This document shows, in pieces, positions 29,381 through 37,621 of a stretch of 64,000 nt of DNA. Under the pieces are notes generated by a model. The model saw only the letters and a list, made by a program, of their open reading frames with translations. It was not told the DNA's origin and searched no databases. Position 1 is the first letter of the stretch; every line of letters begins with the position of its first letter. The position numbers and the translations under genes were made by a program. Source of the DNA: an uncultured Steroidobacter sp. (GTDB lineage: Bacteria > Pseudomonadota > Gammaproteobacteria > Steroidobacterales > Steroidobacteraceae); the NCBI GenBank assembly GCA_938008435.1, contig CALLKK010000015.1, positions 62,001 to 126,000 of the forward strand, written 5' to 3'.

Positions 29381-29689
29381 ATGTCGCACATCAATCATCG
29401 CAACGCCGTACGCCGATCCGTGCAGCTGCTGATCGCGAGTCTCTTGCCGCTCGGCGCTTGGGCGGGGCCCGTCGACATCAATACCGCCGACGCGGCCACG
29501 ATCGCCAAGGAGCTCCACGGGATCGGTCTCGCCCGCGCTCAGGCCATCGTCGAGTACCGCGAGAAGCATGGCGCGTTCAAGTCCGTCGACGAGCTGCGCA
29601 AGGTCAAGGGCATCGGCGCCAAGACCATCGAGCAGAATCGGGCGAACATCCGCATCGACGGCTCGGCGAGCGGCAAGAAGACGAGCTGA
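29381..29689 (+). CDS. Secreted ComEA-like helix-hairpin-helix protein
   Basis: A 102-residue protein with a signal peptide (cleavage near GAWA, residue 28), followed by a ComEA-type double HhH domain (VDINTADAATIAKELHGIGLARAQAIVEYR ... LRKVKGIGAKTIEQN). ComEA proteins bind incoming DNA in the periplasm during natural transformation. Such short proteins are widespread in gammaproteobacteria and are not always linked to competence. It is preceded by AAGGAGA at a good distance. A signal-peptide-bearing DNA ligase is encoded 2 kb downstream. Confidence 0.85.
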   Translation: MSHINHRNAVRRSVQLLIASLLPLGAWAGPVDINTADAATIAKELHGIGLARAQAIVEYREKHGAFKSVDELRKVKGIGAKTIEQNRANIRIDGSASGKKTS

Positions 29690-29818
29690 TTCCAGCGCGT
29701 GCACTCTGGGGCGGCGTTCACAGTGGACGCCGCTCCTTTCTGGTACAAGCGGCGGCACAAACGCACGGGCGCGGTGCACGTGACAGAATGAACCTCCGGT
29801 CGCTTAGTGCGTTCTCCT

Positions 29819-29827
29819 TGCTATGAT
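29819..29827 (+). promoter_or_regulatory. Extended -10 promoter candidate for galU
   Basis: TGCTATGAT is an extended -10 element (TGn plus TATGAT) 28 bases before the GTG start of galU. It would give a leader of about 21 nucleotides. No -35 box is visible, as is common for extended -10 promoters. Confidence 0.5.
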
Positions 29828-29854
29828 CGTTCCCAGCAAACAGGAGGGCACTGA

Positions 29855-30742
29855 GTGACTAAAGAGATCCGCACTGCTGTGTTTCCGGTCGCCGGACGCG
29901 GAACCCGCTTCCTGCCTGCGACGAAGGCCAGCCCGAAGGAGATGCTGCCCATCGTCGACAAGCCGCTGATCCAATATGCGGCCGAGGAAGCGCTCGCGGC
30001 GGGGGCGCGTAAGCTGGTGTTCATCACCGGCAGCTCCAAGCGTGCGATCGAGGATCACTTCGACACGGACCGTGAGCTCGAGGAGGCGCTCGAGCAGCAA
30101 GGCAAGGAGGAGCTGCTGAAGCAGCTCAAGGACATCGTGCCTTCGTGGGCCAGCTGCATCTACATCCGCCAGCCGATGCCATTGGGCCTGGGCCATGCGG
30201 TGTTGTGTGCGCGTCCCGTCGTCGGCAACGAGCCGTTCTTCGTTCATCTCGCCGACGATCTCATCGATGCCGAAACGCCCTGCCTGCGGCAGATGGCGGA
30301 CGTCTACGCGCAGCGCGGCGGCAGCGTGCTCGGTGTCGAGACCGTGCCGCGCTCTGAAACCGACAAGTACGGCATCGTCGCGACCGGAGAACGCGAAGGC
30401 CGCGTCAGTCGCGTCACGCAGATCGTGGAGAAGCCGCGGCCGCAAAATGCGCCTTCCACGCTGGCAGTGGTCGGCCGGTACGTACTGTCACCGACGATCT
30501 TCGATCGTCTCGAGACGACCGGGCGCGGCGCGGGCGGCGAAATTCAGCTCACCGACGCCATTGCGGATCTGCTTGTCGATGAGCCTGTCTATGCCTATGA
30601 GTTCGAGGGCAAGCGGTACGACTGCGGCAGCAAGCTCGGCTACCTGCAGGCGACCGTGGAGTTCGGCCTCAAGCACGACACGCTGGGCGGCAAGTTCAAG
30701 GAATATCTGCTCGGCTTGAGCGACCGAATTCGCGATAAGTAG
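29855..30742 (+). CDS. galU: UTP-glucose-1-phosphate uridylyltransferase
   Basis: Makes UDP-glucose for LPS, exopolysaccharide and trehalose synthesis. The 295-residue protein shows FPVAGRGTRFLPATKASPKEMLPIVDKPLIQYA at the N-terminus, the nucleotide-binding signature, and PMPLGLGHAVLCAR and VEKPRPQNAPSTLAVVGRYVL. The start is a GTG at 29855, with AGGAGG 7 bases upstream. It ends at a strong hairpin shared with the convergent DUF72 gene. Confidence 0.97.
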   Translation: MTKEIRTAVFPVAGRGTRFLPATKASPKEMLPIVDKPLIQYAAEEALAAGARKLVFITGSSKRAIEDHFDTDRELEEALEQQGKEELLKQLKDIVPSWASCIYIRQPMPLGLGHAVLCARPVVGNEPFFVHLADDLIDAETPCLRQMADVYAQRGGSVLGVETVPRSETDKYGIVATGEREGRVSRVTQIVEKPRPQNAPSTLAVVGRYVLSPTIFDRLETTGRGAGGEIQLTDAIADLLVDEPVYAYEFEGKRYDCGSKLGYLQATVEFGLKHDTLGGKFKEYLLGLSDRIRDK

Positions 30743-30752
30743 CGATCGATGG

Positions 30753-30783
30753 GCACGCCGGGCGATTGAGTGGCCCGGCGTGC
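30753..30783. terminator. Convergent hairpin between galU and the DUF72 gene
   Basis: A perfect 11-bp stem (GCACGCCGGGC paired with GCCCGGCGTGC) with a 9-base loop fills the 42-base gap between two convergent genes. No T tract follows on either strand. It is a probable bidirectional stop. Confidence 0.6.
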
Positions 30784-30784
30784 G

Positions 30785-31630
30785 CTACCGCGCCCCCGGT
30801 GTGCCCATGAGCGACAACAAAGCGACGGCCGCCGCGGGCGCTCGTTCCTTGGCGCCGTTGATGAAATAGACAAACACATCGCGTGCCTTGGCTTCCTTGG
30901 CGGGCAGCAAGCCAGGCACATCCTCTGGGGTCTCTCCTTGGGCCCACATGTAAGCGCGCCGCAACCATGCGTCGAGCTCGCTGGGCGGATATCCGGTCGG
31001 TTCTGCGGACGATGCTTCGCGCAGGCGCAAGTACATGAAGTCGCCCGTCGCATCGGCGATGGCCGGATAGTCTCGTGAGTGCGTGTAGACGACGGCAACG
31101 CGATGCCGGCGCGCCAAGTCGACGAATTCCGGGCAGCGAAAGCTCTCATGGCGGACTTCGAGGGCATGCGTCAGCGGCAGCTCGCCGAGCCGCCGCGGCA
31201 GATTCTGCAGGAAGCTTTCAAGGTCCTCGGGCACGAAGGTCGTCTGCGGCGGCAGTTGCCAGAGAATCGGTCCTAGTTTTTCGCGCAGCTCAGTCAGACC
31301 GCTGTTCAAGAACTTCTCGACGTGTTCGCGCACTCCTGCGAGAACGCGCCGTTGCACGATGTAGCGGGGCGCCTTGATCGAGAAGACGAAATTCGCAGGT
31401 GTTTCTTCGTACCATTTCGCGAACACACGCGGCGATTGCAGGCGGTAGAAGGTGCTGTTGATCTCGATCGTCGTGACCTGGCGGCTGGCGTAGTAGAGCT
31501 CGCGCTGTTTCGGCAGGTCGGAAGGATAGAAGGTCGTACGCCAGGGTTCGTACGACCAACCGCCGATGCCGACGCGAATACGACCGACGCGCTCATTCGT
31601 CTTGCTCGCTGTGTGACTCGTCATCGTCAT
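30785..31630 (-). CDS. DUF72 (YecE-like) family protein
   Basis: A 281-residue protein of the DUF72 family, which has a TIM-barrel fold and no established function. Family motifs are VGIGGWSYEPWRTTFYP, the TIEINSTFYRLQSP stretch, FVFSIKAPRYI, LGPILWQLPPQ, LEVRHESF, and YLRLR near the C-terminus. Its start overlaps the end of the ATP-dependent ligase gene by 38 bases, so the two are likely co-transcribed and coupled. The meaning of that pairing is unknown. Confidence 0.88.
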   Translation of the reverse strand: MTMTSHTASKTNERVGRIRVGIGGWSYEPWRTTFYPSDLPKQRELYYASRQVTTIEINSTFYRLQSPRVFAKWYEETPANFVFSIKAPRYIVQRRVLAGVREHVEKFLNSGLTELREKLGPILWQLPPQTTFVPEDLESFLQNLPRRLGELPLTHALEVRHESFRCPEFVDLARRHRVAVVYTHSRDYPAIADATGDFMYLRLREASSAEPTGYPPSELDAWLRRAYMWAQGETPEDVPGLLPAKEAKARDVFVYFINGAKERAPAAAVALLSLMGTPGAR

Positions 31631-32504
31631 CAGCTCGGTTCCCGCGCACGCGCATGAAGCTGGCGAAGCGGGGGATGCCGTTCGCCGTCAAGCCATGATA
31701 GCGGTAAGTGATCCATGTTCCGATGGCTGGCGGATGCATACGCTCGGCGTCGGTGAAGCCTGTGCCTATACGAAAGACTTTGCCCTCAGGCGTGCGCACT
31801 TCGAGAGCACCGAGCACATCGGCATACTTGCCGGTGCCGCGATGATGCGCGATCACCTGCGCCTCGGCGTCGCGATATGGCTTGAGCTTGATGAGGTCAT
31901 AGCTACGTCCTGCTACGTACCAGGAATCGGCACGGTGGAGCACGAGGCCTTCGCCACCTGCGGCGACGATGCGATCGAGATCGCGTCGCAAGGCCTCTCG
32001 ATCGGCAGCGCGCCACTGCGGCACGAGCTCCAACGTCGGAGCGCGTGCGGCGGCGAGAAGATTCGCCAGCATCTGCAGTCGCTCACTGAAGGGAGCGGCG
32101 TGGCTCGGCAAGTCGAACGCCATGAAGCGCACAGCGCGCCACGCCGATTCATCGGGCACCGTGTCGCGCACGGTGGCTGCCAATTCCTCGAACCGTTGGC
32201 GGCCGATCCATAGCTCGCCATCGAGCGGCTGCGTTGGCCAGCCGCGCACGAACCAGTCGGGAGCATGAATGCGTCGACCGCTCCGCGTCAGGAGCTCATG
32301 CCCGGTCCAGTAGGTGCGGATGCCATCGTACTTCTCACTGACGAAATAGCCGGTTACGTCGATCTCATCGAGCGCGACCTCCTGTGCAAGCAGCAACGCC
32401 GGACGCATTGGCGTTTGCAGAGGCGTTGCGGCAGGAGCGAGCAACGGTAGACAGAGCGCGCTGGTGACGGCCAGCGCCACGCAAGATTTATCGGTGTGCC
32501 GCAT
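31593..32504 (-). CDS. ATP-dependent DNA ligase of the LigE type with signal peptide
   Basis: A 303-residue minimal ATP-dependent DNA ligase. A signal peptide (CVALAVTSALCLPLLAPAATP) precedes an adenylation domain with the nucleotidyl lysine in motif I, SEKYDGIRTYW. Further motifs are PLDGELWIGR, RFMAFDLP, EGLVLHRADSWY and DLIKLKP. An OB-fold segment follows. The ATG at 32504 has AAAGGA upstream, and a TTG six bases earlier is less likely. Periplasmic LigE-type ligases have been proposed to act on extracellular or incoming DNA. The C-terminus is acidic. It overlaps the DUF72 gene. Confidence 0.87.
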   Translation of the reverse strand: MRHTDKSCVALAVTSALCLPLLAPAATPLQTPMRPALLLAQEVALDEIDVTGYFVSEKYDGIRTYWTGHELLTRSGRRIHAPDWFVRGWPTQPLDGELWIGRQRFEELAATVRDTVPDESAWRAVRFMAFDLPSHAAPFSERLQMLANLLAAARAPTLELVPQWRAADREALRRDLDRIVAAGGEGLVLHRADSWYVAGRSYDLIKLKPYRDAEAQVIAHHRGTGKYADVLGALEVRTPEGKVFRIGTGFTDAERMHPPAIGTWITYRYHGLTANGIPRFASFMRVRGNRADDDDESHSEQDE

Positions 32505-32727
32505 CGGCAAGTCCTTTCGTCATGGCTCTTCATATTTGAGACTCGTAGCGCGCTGCGGCGTGTAGTTAATTTCGGGGTGCTTTGTGGCGTTACTGCCCAC
32601 TAACCTTGGCCGACACGAGCAATGGAACGCTGGGAACTATCCCGGCCGTCGCGCCTTTGGACATCGTGGAAGCGCAAGACGCTTCGTCAGCAATGTGCGC
32701 GCATCGACTACCGAGGAGAGGATGTAT

Positions 32728-33039
32728 ATGACGACCAAGAGCTTGATGGCCCTGCTGGCCGCCGCGTCTCTGATGGCGTTGGGAGGCTGCGGCGAACGCG
32801 GCAACATGGGTCAGACAGACGACTCGCAAATGGGGGACACGGCGCCCGCTACGACGACGCCAGCCCCGGGCACGGCCGAGCCGGAGACCTGGAGTCCGCC
32901 GAGCGAGAACGAGGACATGAGCACGGAAGCGCCGACGGAGCCGGGCGCGACGACCGAGCCTTCGTACGATCCGCAGGGCTCGATGTCAGAAACGCCGGAG
33001 GATACCAACGACAGCGGCTCGGCAGTGCCGCCGCAGTAA
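32728..33039 (+). CDS. Small acidic lipoprotein, Thr/Glu/Pro-rich, unknown function
   Basis: A 103-residue predicted lipoprotein. The signal peptide ends in the lipobox MALGGC (Cys at about residue 20). The mature part is low-complexity and rich in Thr, Glu, Pro and Ser, with no recognisable domain, and looks like an extended surface or periplasmic linker. I choose the ATG at 32728, not the one at 32722, because GAGGAGAG then lies at a normal distance. A strong intrinsic terminator follows, so it is probably monocistronic. No function is assigned. Confidence 0.7.
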   Translation: MTTKSLMALLAAASLMALGGCGERGNMGQTDDSQMGDTAPATTTPAPGTAEPETWSPPSENEDMSTEAPTEPGATTEPSYDPQGSMSETPEDTNDSGSAVPPQ

Positions 33040-33061
33040 GACCGAGCATCTAGACTGTAGG

Positions 33062-33089
33062 AAGGGCGCGCCGCCAGCGGCGCGCCTTT
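33062..33089 (+). terminator. Rho-independent terminator after the small lipoprotein gene
   Basis: A stem of 10 GC pairs (65-74 with 77-86, two-base loop region), extended by A/T and G-T pairs, is followed by TTTCTGATTTTCTT on the plus strand. It lies between convergent genes and may work in both directions. Confidence 0.85.
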
Positions 33090-33139
33090 CTGATTTTCTT
33101 CGTTTGTCTTCTTTTCTTTGTTTGTCTCGCTTCCGACGG

Positions 33140-34117
33140 CTACTGAATTACCTTGCTCACGATGTTCGAGACGGCGCTCTCCACGCCTTGCGCGTTGAAA
33201 GCCTTCACGCCGAAGTAATACGTGCCTGCGGGCAGATCGTCGAACACATAGCGATCGATTCCGGGGTTGTCGATGCGGATGCTGTTGTGGAGCATTTCGC
33301 GCGACGGACCATAGACGATCGTGTAGCCCGCGAGATCGACGAGCACACTGCCGTCTTCGTTCTCGGTGGGCGCGATCCATGAGAGAGTCGCGCCGTTTGC
33401 GGATTCCGCCGGTACCACGGTGATGGTGAAGGGCGGCAATGACACGCTTGTGTTGCCGTCGCTGACTCGGATCACGATGTTCGGATATGTGCCTTCGTGC
33501 TCGGCGCGCGGCGTGCCGGTCAAACGTCCGTTCACAGTGCTGAAGGTCGCCCAGCTCGGCTTGTTCTCGATCTCGAAGGCGAGCATGTCGCCGTCCGGGT
33601 CGCTAGCAGCGGGGGTGAACGTGTACAGAGAATTCACGTTGACGCTGGTGGCGGCGACACCGGTGATCGTGGGCGCAGCATTGTTCGCGGTCGGCGGCGA
33701 TTCAGGCTCGGGTTCAGGCTCTGTCGCTTCAGGTGGTGGAGTCGACGGAGCTTGCGGCGCGGAATCCGAAGGGGAATCGGCCGGAGACGAACCGTTCGAG
33801 GGCGATTCGGTCGAAGGTGGTTCGCTCGGAGCAGAGCCGATCGGGGGAGCGCCGTACGGAGGAGAGTCGTTTGGAGCAGAATTGTTCGGATCCGAATCCG
33901 GTACGGTGTCGGCGGGCGCAGGTTGATCGTCGGGCTGCGTGTCGGGCACCGACGGAATCGGGTTCTGCGGCTCCGGTGACGTCACGGAGCCAGGCGAAGT
34001 GCTCGCGGATGAGTTGCCGTCATCGCCGCCGCCGCAGCCTGCAAGCGCCAAGGTCAGGCACAAGAGCAGCCCCACACCTCGAGAAACCGAGCGAGACTTC
34101 CTCGCGATATCCGTCAT
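33140..34117 (-). CDS. Lipoprotein with Ser/Pro-rich stalk, Ig/cadherin-like and fibronectin III-like domains
   Basis: A ~325-residue predicted surface lipoprotein. The signal peptide ends in LALAGC, followed by GGGDD. A long Pro/Ser/Asp/Glu stalk spans about 30-145. A cadherin-like/putative Ig domain follows (APTITGVAATSVNVNSLYTF ... ASDPDGDMLAFEIENKPSWATF ... GRLTGTPRAEHEGTYPNI), and then a fibronectin type III-like domain (GATLSWIAPTENEDGS ... GYTIVYGPS ... GTYYFGVKAFNAQGVES). I chose the ATG at 34117, since GGGAG then stands 6 bases away; the ATG at 34123 is too close. A c-di-GMP-I riboswitch lies in its leader, so expression likely follows c-di-GMP. An adhesion or matrix role is inferred. 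Confidence 0.8.
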   Translation of the reverse strand: MTDIARKSRSVSRGVGLLLCLTLALAGCGGGDDGNSSASTSPGSVTSPEPQNPIPSVPDTQPDDQPAPADTVPDSDPNNSAPNDSPPYGAPPIGSAPSEPPSTESPSNGSSPADSPSDSAPQAPSTPPPEATEPEPEPESPPTANNAAPTITGVAATSVNVNSLYTFTPAASDPDGDMLAFEIENKPSWATFSTVNGRLTGTPRAEHEGTYPNIVIRVSDGNTSVSLPPFTITVVPAESANGATLSWIAPTENEDGSVLVDLAGYTIVYGPSREMLHNSIRIDNPGIDRYVFDDLPAGTYYFGVKAFNAQGVESAVSNIVSKVIQ

Positions 34118-34131
34118 CTGCATCTCCCTCG

Positions 34132-34153
34132 CGTTCTCGCCTGCGCGAGAACG
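34132..34153 (-). promoter_or_regulatory. Stem-loop just before the lipoprotein ribosome binding site
   Basis: A perfect 9-bp stem (CGTTCTCGC with GCGAGAACG) and a 4-base loop end 8-10 bases before the Shine-Dalgarno sequence of the riboswitch-controlled lipoprotein gene. It has no T tract. It could be part of the expression platform that exposes or hides the ribosome binding site. Confidence 0.45.
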
Positions 34154-34256
34154 AGTCGTTGAAGAGGGGGCAAATGACGCTAAGCCGCCGGCTCCCGCTG
34201 GCTGCGGAAGAAAGAACGGACGGATGCGAGGGCGCTTTACTTAACGGCGCTGTCTC

Positions 34257-34345
34257 TCATCCGGCAACCCCGCTATCTTCAGGTGAATGCTGAAGACCGG
34301 AGGCTTTGCGTCCCCGTCTCGCGACGGGTTTGCCCTTTCGGTAGC
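34257..34345 (-). ncRNA. Cyclic di-GMP-I riboswitch (GEMM-I)
   Basis: Read on the minus strand, the conserved GEMM-I core is present in order. AGGGCAAACC is at 34336-34327. A short helix closed by a GCGA (GNRA) tetraloop follows. GGGACGCAAAGCC is at 34314-34302, then TCCGG, a second helix (TCTTCA with TGAAGA), and ATAGCGGGGTTGCCGG at 34276-34261. This closely matches the Vibrio Vc2 aptamer I know, including the GTAGCGGGGTT block. The boundaries are approximate because I did not resolve helix P1. It lies about 140 bases before the lipoprotein gene and downstream of the kinase gene on the same strand. Whether it acts on transcription or translation is unclear. Confidence 0.9.
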
Positions 34346-34385
34346 GAAGCGAAGCGCAGGTCGCGCTCCGTCATTCGGTGCGGAC

Positions 34386-34414
34386 AGTAGACAGGGCTAG
34401 AAGCAGACAGACAA
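34386..34414 (-). promoter_or_regulatory. Candidate promoter for the riboswitch-lipoprotein transcript
   Basis: On the minus strand TTGTCT (34414-34409) and TCTACT (34391-34386) are separated by exactly 17 bases. Each matches the sigma-70 consensus at 4 of 6 positions. Transcription would start near 34379, about 35 bases before the aptamer core. If real, the lipoprotein is independent of the upstream kinase gene. The rest of the 34118-34550 gap holds only the stem-loop and riboswitch listed separately. Confidence 0.35.
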
Positions 34415-34550
34415 TCAGGCAATGGAGCGCCTTCGGCGCAGGTTTTCTTAAGCCGCGGGCAGGGGAGCGAAAGCGAATGCCTGGAGAAGGATTGCGAGTT
34501 CGCCTGAGGCGTCTGGCGCAACACCGAGCCGATCCTTAAGAAGCCGTCGC

Positions 34551-37283
34551 TCAGCGGCTGCGCACCACGCGCCCGTTGACCTCGCGTACGAGTGCGGCGA
34601 GCTTCTCGCGTTGTCCGAGGTGCTCGTAGAACGTCTTGATGCGGGTTCGCGCGTTCTCTTTGGTCTCGCGATCGGCGCCTTCGTCGAGCATGAGCTCTTT
34701 GAAAGTCGAGGCGAGATATTCCTCGGCTTCGTTGAGGCGTCCCTGTTTGAAGAGCACTTCGCCGAGGGTGTTCTTGGAACGCTGAACGCGCCAGGCCGGC
34801 GCATCGGTGCGCTTCCAGCGATTGATGGAGGAGAGCAGGACGGATTCGGCTTCCGCCAGGCGATTCTGGCCGAGCAAGGCTTCGCCGAGATAGTGTTCGG
34901 CAGAGGCGACGTACTGATGATCGCTCGGCACCGCGCCGGCGAACATCTCCAGAGTCGTACGCAGGGTATTTTCGGCGTCCCGATACTTGCCCTTCTTGAG
35001 CAGCACCGTACCGAGCATCGTCTGCAAGAAACCGATCTTCAGCGTGACCGAGCTGCCCGCCGCGTCGTGAATGGCGAGCGATTCGCGAATCAGACGTTCG
35101 GCGGCATCGAAGCGGCCTTGCGCAATGCGCACCTGCGCCAAGTGGCCGAGCGTATCGGCGACGTTGCTGTTGTTATCGCCGAAGACGAGCCGCTGCGCCG
35201 CGAGCACGCGCTCGAAAATCGGCGCGGCTTCGTCGGGTCGATCGAGATACGTGAGGATGCGCGCGAGATTCGCTTCGGCGTAGATCCTGTCAGGATGCGT
35301 TTCGGGCACGCGCGAATAGATGCGAAGCGCTTCCCGAGCTTGGCGCTCGGCCTGCGCGAGATCATCGGCCCAGACGAGCACGTTCGACATGTCGACGAGA
35401 ATGGCAGCGAGCTTCGGATCGTCGCGGCCGCGCAGCGAGCGCATGACGTTGTAGGCGGCCGCGATGTGCTTCTCGGCTTCGCTGACATTGCCTCTCAGCA
35501 TCTCCAAGCGGCACAGGTCGACGAGCAGCGTCGCGTACTGTTCGGAAGGGGTCGCAGAGGCGCGCCGCGCGGCCTGCAGTGCTTCGGCCAACGTGCGATC
35601 GGAAGCCTCGTATTGAGCGTTCTCTCGCTGCGCCACGGCGAGCGCGGCGAGCACAGGGCCCAACTCCGTATCGCTCGCGCCGAGCTCGCGCTGGATGCTT
35701 GCGGCTTGCTCGAGAAATGTCGCCGCGCGATCCGAATGTCCCATGCGTAGATAGGAAACGCCGATCGCTTCCAGCAGGCGCGCGCGCACATCGGGTTGCT
35801 GATTCAGATCGGCCTGAATGCGTTCTGCGGCTTGCTCGAGCAGCGCGCGTGCCGTCGGCTCCTTGCCGAAGTGCATGTATGGGTCGGCGGCACGAAACAC
35901 GTTCAGCATGAACTCCGACACCATCTCGGCGCGCTGTCCATCGCGCGTGGCCCGTTCGAGCGCCACGGCGATCTGCTGGCGCTGAATCGACATCACGATC
36001 GCAACGCCTACCACGAACACGAGGAAGCCCAGACCAGCGATCACGCCGGCAGTGTGGCGCTGGGCGAAACGTCTGCCGTAGTAGAACCAGTTGCCTTGGC
36101 GCGCCTGAACGGGCTCATTGTTCAGGTAGCGCCGAATGTCGTCGACCAAGTGCTCGACGGAGCTATAGCGATGCTGCGGCTCCTTGCGCATTGCGCGCAT
36201 CACGATGGCGTCGATGTCGCCGCGCAGCTGGCGTATGAGGCGTTCCGGCGAAGAGGCGCGGGCGTCGGCGATGTCTGCGACAGGCAGCTCTTGCGAGGCG
36301 ATCGCGCGTTGCAACGCGGTGCTCGGTCGCTCCGGATCACTCAAACAGATGGAGCGTTCCAGCTCGAGCTGACTGTGCGAGGCGGGTACGCGATAGGGAC
36401 GCAAGCCGCAGACAAGCTCGTACAGAACGACGCCGAGCGAGTAGACGTCGCTCGCGGTGGTCACGTTGCCGCCCAGGATCTGCTCGGGACTTGCGTATTC
36501 GGGTGTGAGCAGGCGATCGGCGACACGAGTCAGGGCCGCATCGAGCTGGCTGTTGTCCACGCGCAGGAGCTTCGCGATACCGAAGTCGAGGAGCTTCGGG
36601 ATCCCATCGCGCGTCACCAGAATGTTGGCGGGCTTCAGATCGCGATGAACGATCAAGTTCTGGTGCGCGTATTGGACGGCTGCGCAAATCTGCGCGAAGA
36701 GCTCCAAGCGTGCTTTCAGGCCGAGTCGTCTGCTGTCGCAGTACTGATCGAGGGGTTCGCCCTCGACGTACTCCATGACGAGATACGGTTGGCCCGCTGG
36801 CGTCTCGCCGGCGTCGAGCAACCGCGCGATGTTCGGATGATTCAGATTGGCGAGGATCTGCCGCTCGGCGCGAAACCGCTCGCCGAGGCCGGTGTGCGCG
36901 AGCGGTTGATCGACCACCTTGAGGGCGACTTGCGCGGAGTATTGGCGATCCGCTCGTTCCGCCAGGTAAACGGTTCCGGTACCGCCGTGTCCGAGCACGC
37001 CGGTGAGCCGGTAGCTGCCTAATACCTGTCCGAGCAGGCCGGCGCGGCGGTGGTATGCAGCCTCGCTCAAGGCCGTGCCGACCGCGCGCGAGAGCGCAGT
37101 AGTGGGATGCTGCGCGCTCACGAGCATGCGGAAGAGTTGCTCGCGCAACGCCGGATCGTCTTCGGTATTGCTCACGACGAAGGAGCGCTGGTCGGCCGGC
37201 GCAAGCTTCGAGGCGTGCTCGAAAAGGGTGCGCAGACGATCCCAGTCAGGTTGTGTTTGGCGGCTGGCCGCGGTCATTGCCAT
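34551..37283 (-). CDS. Transmembrane Ser/Thr protein kinase with C-terminal TPR region
   Basis: A 910-residue Hanks-type kinase. After an 85-residue N-terminal region, the kinase domain (about 90-385) contains GHGGTGTVYLAER (glycine loop), Lys122 in VALKVV, HRDLKPANIL with Asp215, DFG at 233-235, and PEYASPEQ in the activation/P+1 region. All catalytic residues are present. One membrane helix (about 411-433) follows, then about 450 residues of TPR-like repeats, probably a periplasmic or outer sensing/binding half. Such kinases are common in Xanthomonadales-related and planctomycete genomes, often with an ECF sigma factor, which is not adjacent here. The target is unknown. Confidence 0.9.
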   Translation of the reverse strand: MAMTAASRQTQPDWDRLRTLFEHASKLAPADQRSFVVSNTEDDPALREQLFRMLVSAQHPTTALSRAVGTALSEAAYHRRAGLLGQVLGSYRLTGVLGHGGTGTVYLAERADRQYSAQVALKVVDQPLAHTGLGERFRAERQILANLNHPNIARLLDAGETPAGQPYLVMEYVEGEPLDQYCDSRRLGLKARLELFAQICAAVQYAHQNLIVHRDLKPANILVTRDGIPKLLDFGIAKLLRVDNSQLDAALTRVADRLLTPEYASPEQILGGNVTTASDVYSLGVVLYELVCGLRPYRVPASHSQLELERSICLSDPERPSTALQRAIASQELPVADIADARASSPERLIRQLRGDIDAIVMRAMRKEPQHRYSSVEHLVDDIRRYLNNEPVQARQGNWFYYGRRFAQRHTAGVIAGLGFLVFVVGVAIVMSIQRQQIAVALERATRDGQRAEMVSEFMLNVFRAADPYMHFGKEPTARALLEQAAERIQADLNQQPDVRARLLEAIGVSYLRMGHSDRAATFLEQAASIQRELGASDTELGPVLAALAVAQRENAQYEASDRTLAEALQAARRASATPSEQYATLLVDLCRLEMLRGNVSEAEKHIAAAYNVMRSLRGRDDPKLAAILVDMSNVLVWADDLAQAERQAREALRIYSRVPETHPDRIYAEANLARILTYLDRPDEAAPIFERVLAAQRLVFGDNNSNVADTLGHLAQVRIAQGRFDAAERLIRESLAIHDAAGSSVTLKIGFLQTMLGTVLLKKGKYRDAENTLRTTLEMFAGAVPSDHQYVASAEHYLGEALLGQNRLAEAESVLLSSINRWKRTDAPAWRVQRSKNTLGEVLFKQGRLNEAEEYLASTFKELMLDEGADRETKENARTRIKTFYEHLGQREKLAALVREVNGRVVRSR

Positions 37284-37509
37284 GCGGTCCGGTCGGTTGT
37301 CGCTCTCTAGCTCTCGGCCCTAAGCCTCGGTACGTCCGGGGCTTTTAACGCAAGTGGCAGGGGGACTTTCGAGAACTAACCGACGATTCGCGTATTCGCG
37401 CCATCTGCGACTCCTGCCGATGTAGGCGGCGCCAACCACCGGTGTCCGATGGTATGCAGATTCAGGGTTTTCCTGAGTCGTTGATTCCCCTAGGCGCCTT
37501 CCTTTTTTC

Positions 37510-37525
37510 TGTGACAAAAGTCACA
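37510..37525. promoter_or_regulatory. Perfect CRP/Vfr/Clp-type binding site
   Basis: TGTGACAAAAGTCACA fits the CRP consensus TGTGA-N6-TCACA without a mismatch. It lies 97 bases before the start of the tandem-repeat secreted protein and 227 bases before the divergent kinase gene. I find no clear -10/-35 pair, which fits an activator-dependent promoter. The rest of the 338-base gap (37284-37621) shows no gene. Confidence 0.7.
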
Positions 37526-37621
37526 CTCTCCCGCGTCTTATGCAAAAGAGACAGGTGATTATGTCGTGGGCTTATCTGCGGCTGGTCGCCAAGTTCACCC
37601 AGTCAACCGGGAGGAAATCGA

